Of a stretch of 26,306 nucleotides of DNA, positions 23,138 to 26,306 are shown one piece after another. Each line of letters begins with the position of its first letter. Within the stretch, counting starts at the first letter, position 1. Position numbers and translations under genes: made by a program. The notes beneath the pieces are model-generated. The model was not told the DNA's origin, made no database searches, and was given only the letters and a program-made list of their open reading frames with translations. The stretch spans positions 168,962-195,267 of the forward strand of contig DGPA01000022.1 in NCBI GenBank assembly GCA_002389505.1. The letters are read 5' to 3'. Origin of the DNA: Halieaceae bacterium UBA4452 (GTDB taxonomy: Bacteria; Pseudomonadota; Gammaproteobacteria; Pseudomonadales; Halieaceae).

Positions 23138-23917
23138 ATGAATCAGCCTCTCTTACAGGAGCGACGGGAACGGGTATTTATTGTTCTCGCGGCGGTGTTT
23201 TTATGTGCAATGACCCTACTCAACGTCGTGGGCATTACTCGCTTCATACAGTTAGGGCCCCTTGCTCTCGCGGTCGGGGTTCTCCCTTATCCGCTCACTT
23301 TTTTGTGCACCGACCTCATCAGTGAGCTGTACGGGCGCGCTCGGGCCAATTTTTTAGTCTCAGTCGGCTTAGCGCTGAACGTATTCATACTCGGCATACT
23401 TACCCTGGGGAATATCGTGCCTTCGGTACCACCAGAGGCAATGCCGCCCTGGCAGATATTGTCGTTAGCCGCGCCGGTCGCTTTACCCAACGGCGACGTG
23501 GTGGAAAACCAAATCGGCCTCTACCAACTCATTTACGCCACCACCTCTGGCGCCGTATTCGCTTCAATGCTCGCCTATGTCGCCGCCCAATACTGTGATG
23601 TTCAGCTCTTTCACTTTATGAAACGACTGACTCGCGGCAAACATTTGTGGCTGCGCAATAACTTCAGTACCTTAATCAGCCAGATGGTCGATTCGGTCAT
23701 GGTTATTGGCGTCACTTTTGGGGCAGTATTTTATCGTGGGCAGATAACCTTTGAGGCTCTGCTTATTCTCGTCGGCAGTAACTACGCCTTTAAAGCTCTA
23801 TCAGCACTCATTGATACGCTGCCGCTGTACTTTTTGGTGGCCAAGCTACGACGCTATTTAGCACTCGGGCCCAACGACTATGCCGTCGTCGTCACTGATC
23901 CTGAGACAATAACTTAA
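23138..23917 (+). CDS. yhhQ: YhhQ-type queuosine precursor transporter (Vut_1/DUF165)
   Basis: 259-residue inner-membrane protein with about six hydrophobic segments. The family signature is visible: GVLPYPLTFLCTDLISELYG, and in the C-terminal half LWLRNNFSTLISQMVDSVMV followed by FKALSALIDTLPLYFLVAKL. The family imports queuosine precursors (preQ0/preQ1 or queuine-type bases) for tRNA modification. A long loop with PPEAMPPWQ and ALPNGDVVENQ lies between the membrane segments. Four bases after the SDR stop, so likely one transcript. The last 26 bases overlap the convergent hda gene. Confidence 0.92.
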   Translation: MNQPLLQERRERVFIVLAAVFLCAMTLLNVVGITRFIQLGPLALAVGVLPYPLTFLCTDLISELYGRARANFLVSVGLALNVFILGILTLGNIVPSVPPEAMPPWQILSLAAPVALPNGDVVENQIGLYQLIYATTSGAVFASMLAYVAAQYCDVQLFHFMKRLTRGKHLWLRNNFSTLISQMVDSVMVIGVTFGAVFYRGQITFEALLILVGSNYAFKALSALIDTLPLYFLVAKLRRYLALGPNDYAVVVTDPETIT

Positions 23918-24602
23918 GCTCGTTTATCAAGGGTATTGTCACCGCGCGAGCGCTCGCTAGAGCAGCCTTATCAAGCCGAACCAATAGCTCGATGAGGGCG
24001 ACTGCCGAGCGTTCTGCCCGCGCTAGTATGTAGTGCACCACCTCATCACTCAGCAGCAAGCCTCGACGAGCGGCGCGGAATTGCAGCATGTCGGCAAGCT
24101 CTTGCTCGCTTTGCTTGGGCAACTGAAAAATGGTCACACTCGTCAAGCGAGAGCGTAAATCGGGCAGCAAGGTGGTCAGCTCGCTCGGTGCTCGATCGGC
24201 ACTAAACAACTGCCCATGTCCCGCGTCCCGTCGTCGATTAAATACATGGAACAACTGTGCTTGCCAATCAGGATGGGGCAGTACTGCTTGTATGTTGTCG
24301 AGGGCCAATAGGGGCACTGTCTCTGCTCCCTCGAGAAGCGCCTCCGGCGGTATATCAATCAGTTCGTCGAGGGGTAAATACAAGGCATCATTGCCCATCT
24401 GATGGCATACAGCCTGCAACAAATGGCTTTTACCGACGCTCGCAGGACCCCACAGGTAGCACTCCCCCGCTTGCGATTGGGCAAGCGTGCACAGCGTATC
24501 AAGCGCTTGGATAGCCGTTGATCGTCGCTGGAAATTCTCCAAGGTTGCCTCGTCATCCGTGACAATGTGGAGCGCAAGTTGGCCACCAACAGTCGCCACC
24601 AT
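23892..24602 (-). CDS. hda: DnaA regulatory inactivator Hda
   Basis: AAA+ protein that, with the DNA-loaded beta clamp, stimulates ATP hydrolysis by DnaA and so prevents re-initiation. It is 236 residues from the chosen ATG. The N-terminal clamp-binding motif is GGQLALHIV (residues 8-13, compare QLSLPL in E. coli), which argues strongly for this start over the longer open frame to 24692. Walker A is GPASVGKS (52-59), Walker B LLALDNIQ (Asp103), and the Arg-finger region LLPDLRSRL (Arg151/153). ATG 24602 comes one base after the perM stop. The perM-hda pairing is standard in gammaproteobacteria. Confidence 0.95.
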   Translation of the reverse strand: MVATVGGQLALHIVTDDEATLENFQRRSTAIQALDTLCTLAQSQAGECYLWGPASVGKSHLLQAVCHQMGNDALYLPLDELIDIPPEALLEGAETVPLLALDNIQAVLPHPDWQAQLFHVFNRRRDAGHGQLFSADRAPSELTTLLPDLRSRLTSVTIFQLPKQSEQELADMLQFRAARRGLLLSDEVVHYILARAERSAVALIELLVRLDKAALASARAVTIPLINELKLLSQDQ

Positions 24603-24603
24603 A

Positions 24604-25671
24604 TTAGGCGCCCTGATAGGTGTCAGAGCGGCGGTAGTAATCGAACCCATGGCGGAAAAAAACATACAGTACCGCGGCAACAGGCAGTGCAATTAATACG
24701 CCCGTAAAACCTGCAAGCTGTCCGCCCACCATGAGCGCAAAAATAACCGCAACGGGATGTAAGCCAATACGATCGCCTACTAAAATAGGGGTTAAGGCCA
24801 TACTCTCAAGGGTTTGTCCGAAGGCAAAGACACTCCCCACCCACAGCAATGGTAGCCATTCACCACCGAACTGGAACCACGCCACCAGCAAAGAGCTCCC
24901 GACGCCAATGATGGCGCCCGCATAAGGAATAATGGCCGCTAGCCCAGCCACTGTGCCCAACACAATCGCGAACTCAAGTCCGACTAACCACAAACCGGCG
25001 CTATAAATGATGGCCTGGGCAAGCATAACGAGCATTTGACCGCGCATGAAGGCACCAAGTACATCATTGGCTTCCGATACCATCAGCGAGACCTGTTGCT
25101 GCCAGGCTACTGGCACCAAATTAAGCAGCTTCTCAACGAGAATATCCCAGTCGCGCATTAAGTAAAACGCCACGACGGGGACAAGCATCAGGTTGAAGAG
25201 TGTCGCAATCAAGCCAATGCCCGAGCGGGTCAGCCCCGCTAGGGTCCCCGCCGTTATCTTGCCTAGAGATTGCCAATTGGCTGCCAACTCGGCTTCCCAA
25301 TCGATACCGGGCAACTTAATGGGACCGACACTGAATTGCGCGTGCATCCAGGGCAATAACTCGAGGGACAGCCAGCGATATACCTCGGGCGCTTTTCGCA
25401 CCAAAGCGTCCAACTGATTGATAAGCAGAGGCAGTCCTATCATCAGTATCAGAAGGAGTAATACGCTCAGTAAAAAGAACACCGCCGCTACGCCGGCACT
25501 TCTTCCAAAACCGCGGTTCTCCAAGCGATCTACCAATGGATCGCCCAAATAGGCAATCAATGCCCCCAACACAAAAGGCATGAGAATAGGGTGAAGAAAA
25601 TAAATACTGACGGCCAGACCCCCAAGACAGGCTAGCGCAAAGGGCAATCGGTTGACGCTTGACGTGCTCAC
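24604..25671 (-). CDS. perM: AI-2E/PerM family membrane transporter
   Basis: 355-residue inner-membrane protein of the AI-2E transporter (PerM/TqsA) family. Hydrophobic segments at about 9-45, 57-85, 150-175, 210-245, 250-290 and 305-340. Family marks include IAYLGDPLVDRLENRGFGRS, the large loop with the PVVAFYLMRDWD segment, and DRIGLHPVAVIFALMVGGQL near the C-terminus. The actual substrate of the PerM branch is not established. The start is GTG, overlapping the stop of the DUF2066 gene (GTGA). Middle gene of DUF2066-perM-hda. Confidence 0.93.
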   Translation of the reverse strand: MSTSSVNRLPFALACLGGLAVSIYFLHPILMPFVLGALIAYLGDPLVDRLENRGFGRSAGVAAVFFLLSVLLLLILMIGLPLLINQLDALVRKAPEVYRWLSLELLPWMHAQFSVGPIKLPGIDWEAELAANWQSLGKITAGTLAGLTRSGIGLIATLFNLMLVPVVAFYLMRDWDILVEKLLNLVPVAWQQQVSLMVSEANDVLGAFMRGQMLVMLAQAIIYSAGLWLVGLEFAIVLGTVAGLAAIIPYAGAIIGVGSSLLVAWFQFGGEWLPLLWVGSVFAFGQTLESMALTPILVGDRIGLHPVAVIFALMVGGQLAGFTGVLIALPVAAVLYVFFRHGFDYYRRSDTYQGA

Positions 25672-26306
25672 TGTGCTTGCTCCCAGATTAAGTTTAGCTC
25701 GCGCCCTTCGGGCGTATTCAGTAACGCTAGACCAGCACCTGGCGGCAACAATTTTGACAGTGCCGCCGCGCTATTGACGCCACCCACGCTCAGGCGTAAT
25801 ACATCGGCCTCTACCGCAGCAACCCGTACGCCGCTTAACACCGCTATCGATTCAAAAATAGCGAGCACGTCGCGATAGTCATTGTATGACGCTACCCGAT
25901 TAATGACGACTGATAATTGCTGAAAGTCCGCCTCGGTCCCAAGCCTGACAGCATAGCGTGCCGCCATAGTATCCACGACCATATCGACCGCTCGCGCTGT
26001 TAAGCCTGTGGACTCAACTCCTTGATCTTGACGGCTCAGCTGCTGATCGCTATTGACATAAAGCCAGTTGGCGAGCCGTCGACCCTGACTCAGCTGAACA
26101 ACGCGTCCTACCAAAATATGCTCTGTGCCGTAACGCGTTGATGCGCCTTTGATTTCAGGGATGACTTTTCGCCAAGCGCTATCGGGGGTCAATGCCGCGG
26201 CATCCTCTAAGTCTAGTAACGGTAAGCGCAGTGTGATACCACGGGCAGCGAACGCCTGAACCAGCCCCGCAATGAGTTCATTATCGTGCTCCCTCGACGC
26301 AAATCG
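25668..26306 (-). CDS. DUF2066 family protein (partial, N-terminus outside window)
   Basis: The frame is open from the window edge, so the true start lies to the right; 212 residues are visible. Segments LRLPLLDLEDAAAL, RYGTEHILVGRVVQLSQGRR and LANWLYVNSDQQ match DUF2066 proteins, which are exported or periplasmic proteins of unknown role. The visible part has a later repeat-like half ending in LALLNTPEGRELNLIWEQ. Overlap with perM (GTGA) indicates one transcript. In related genomes purM lies next on that side, which is expectation, not seen. Confidence 0.85.
   Translation of the reverse strand, partial: RFASREHDNELIAGLVQAFAARGITLRLPLLDLEDAAALTPDSAWRKVIPEIKGASTRYGTEHILVGRVVQLSQGRRLANWLYVNSDQQLSRQDQGVESTGLTARAVDMVVDTMAARYAVRLGTEADFQQLSVVINRVASYNDYRDVLAIFESIAVLSGVRVAAVEADVLRLSVGGVNSAAALSKLLPPGAGLALLNTPEGRELNLIWEQAQ

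Overview
The window looks like a chromosomal core segment of a marine-type gammaproteobacterium. The support is the gene order rpsB | map-glnD-dapC-(arsC-like)-dapD-dapE, the dapA-bamC-metallo-hydrolase block and the DUF2066-perM-hda block, all typical of Pseudomonas and relatives, together with families such as DUF3806 and DUF2069. I cannot name the genus; Cellvibrionales/Halieaceae-like is my best inference. There is no sign of phage, IS elements, integrases, CRISPR or tRNA genes. Genes are packed tightly, with many ATGA/TAATG stop-start overlaps and three convergent pairs whose 3' ends overlap.

Layout. 1-759 (-): 5' part of rpsB (S2), with a long 5' leader and a promoter back-to-back with the map promoter (760-1021). 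1031-8911 (+): map, glnD, dapC, nth, arsC/Spx-like, dapD, dapE, a nitrogen-sensing and diaminopimelate/lysine block. 8883-11340 (-): three genes joined by ATGA overlaps: a class III nucleotide-cyclase homologue, rsmJ and a degenerate SDR-like protein. 11400-12796 (+): a leucine-rich-repeat lipoprotein coupled to a LpxL/HtrB-like acyltransferase. 12757-15460 (-): dapA-bamC-metallo-beta-lactamase-fold protein. 15498-16088 (+): exported DUF3806-like protein. 16144-19718 (-): wrbA-DUF2069-sppA-nudix operon. 19836-21550 (+): YihY/BrkB membrane protein and a TlpA-like thioredoxin lipoprotein. 21593-22247 (-): a QueD/PTPS-fold protein followed by a structured untranslated stretch and a strong intrinsic terminator. 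22423-23917 (+): SDR reductase and YhhQ-type queuosine-precursor transporter. 23892-26306 (-): DUF2066 protein (partial), perM and hda.

How they work together. dapA, dapC, dapD and dapE supply four steps of the succinylase branch from aspartate semialdehyde to diaminopimelate, for lysine and peptidoglycan, split over two operons about 6 kb apart; glnD links the first of these to nitrogen status. bamC, the acyltransferase, sppA and several lipoproteins serve the envelope. hda regulates DnaA.

Most of the window is conventional. The unusual material is (1) the cyclase homologue whose transition-state Asn position is Ile, in a tight operon with rsmJ and a catalytically dead-looking SDR; (2) the PTPS-fold protein that keeps its zinc histidines but lacks the QueD catalytic Cys, facing an SDR and a YhhQ transporter; (3) an endonuclease III with a re-spaced Fe-S cysteine cluster; and (4) a structured 144-base stretch before the queD-side terminator that may be a small RNA. 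No clearly new multi-gene defence or mobile system was found.
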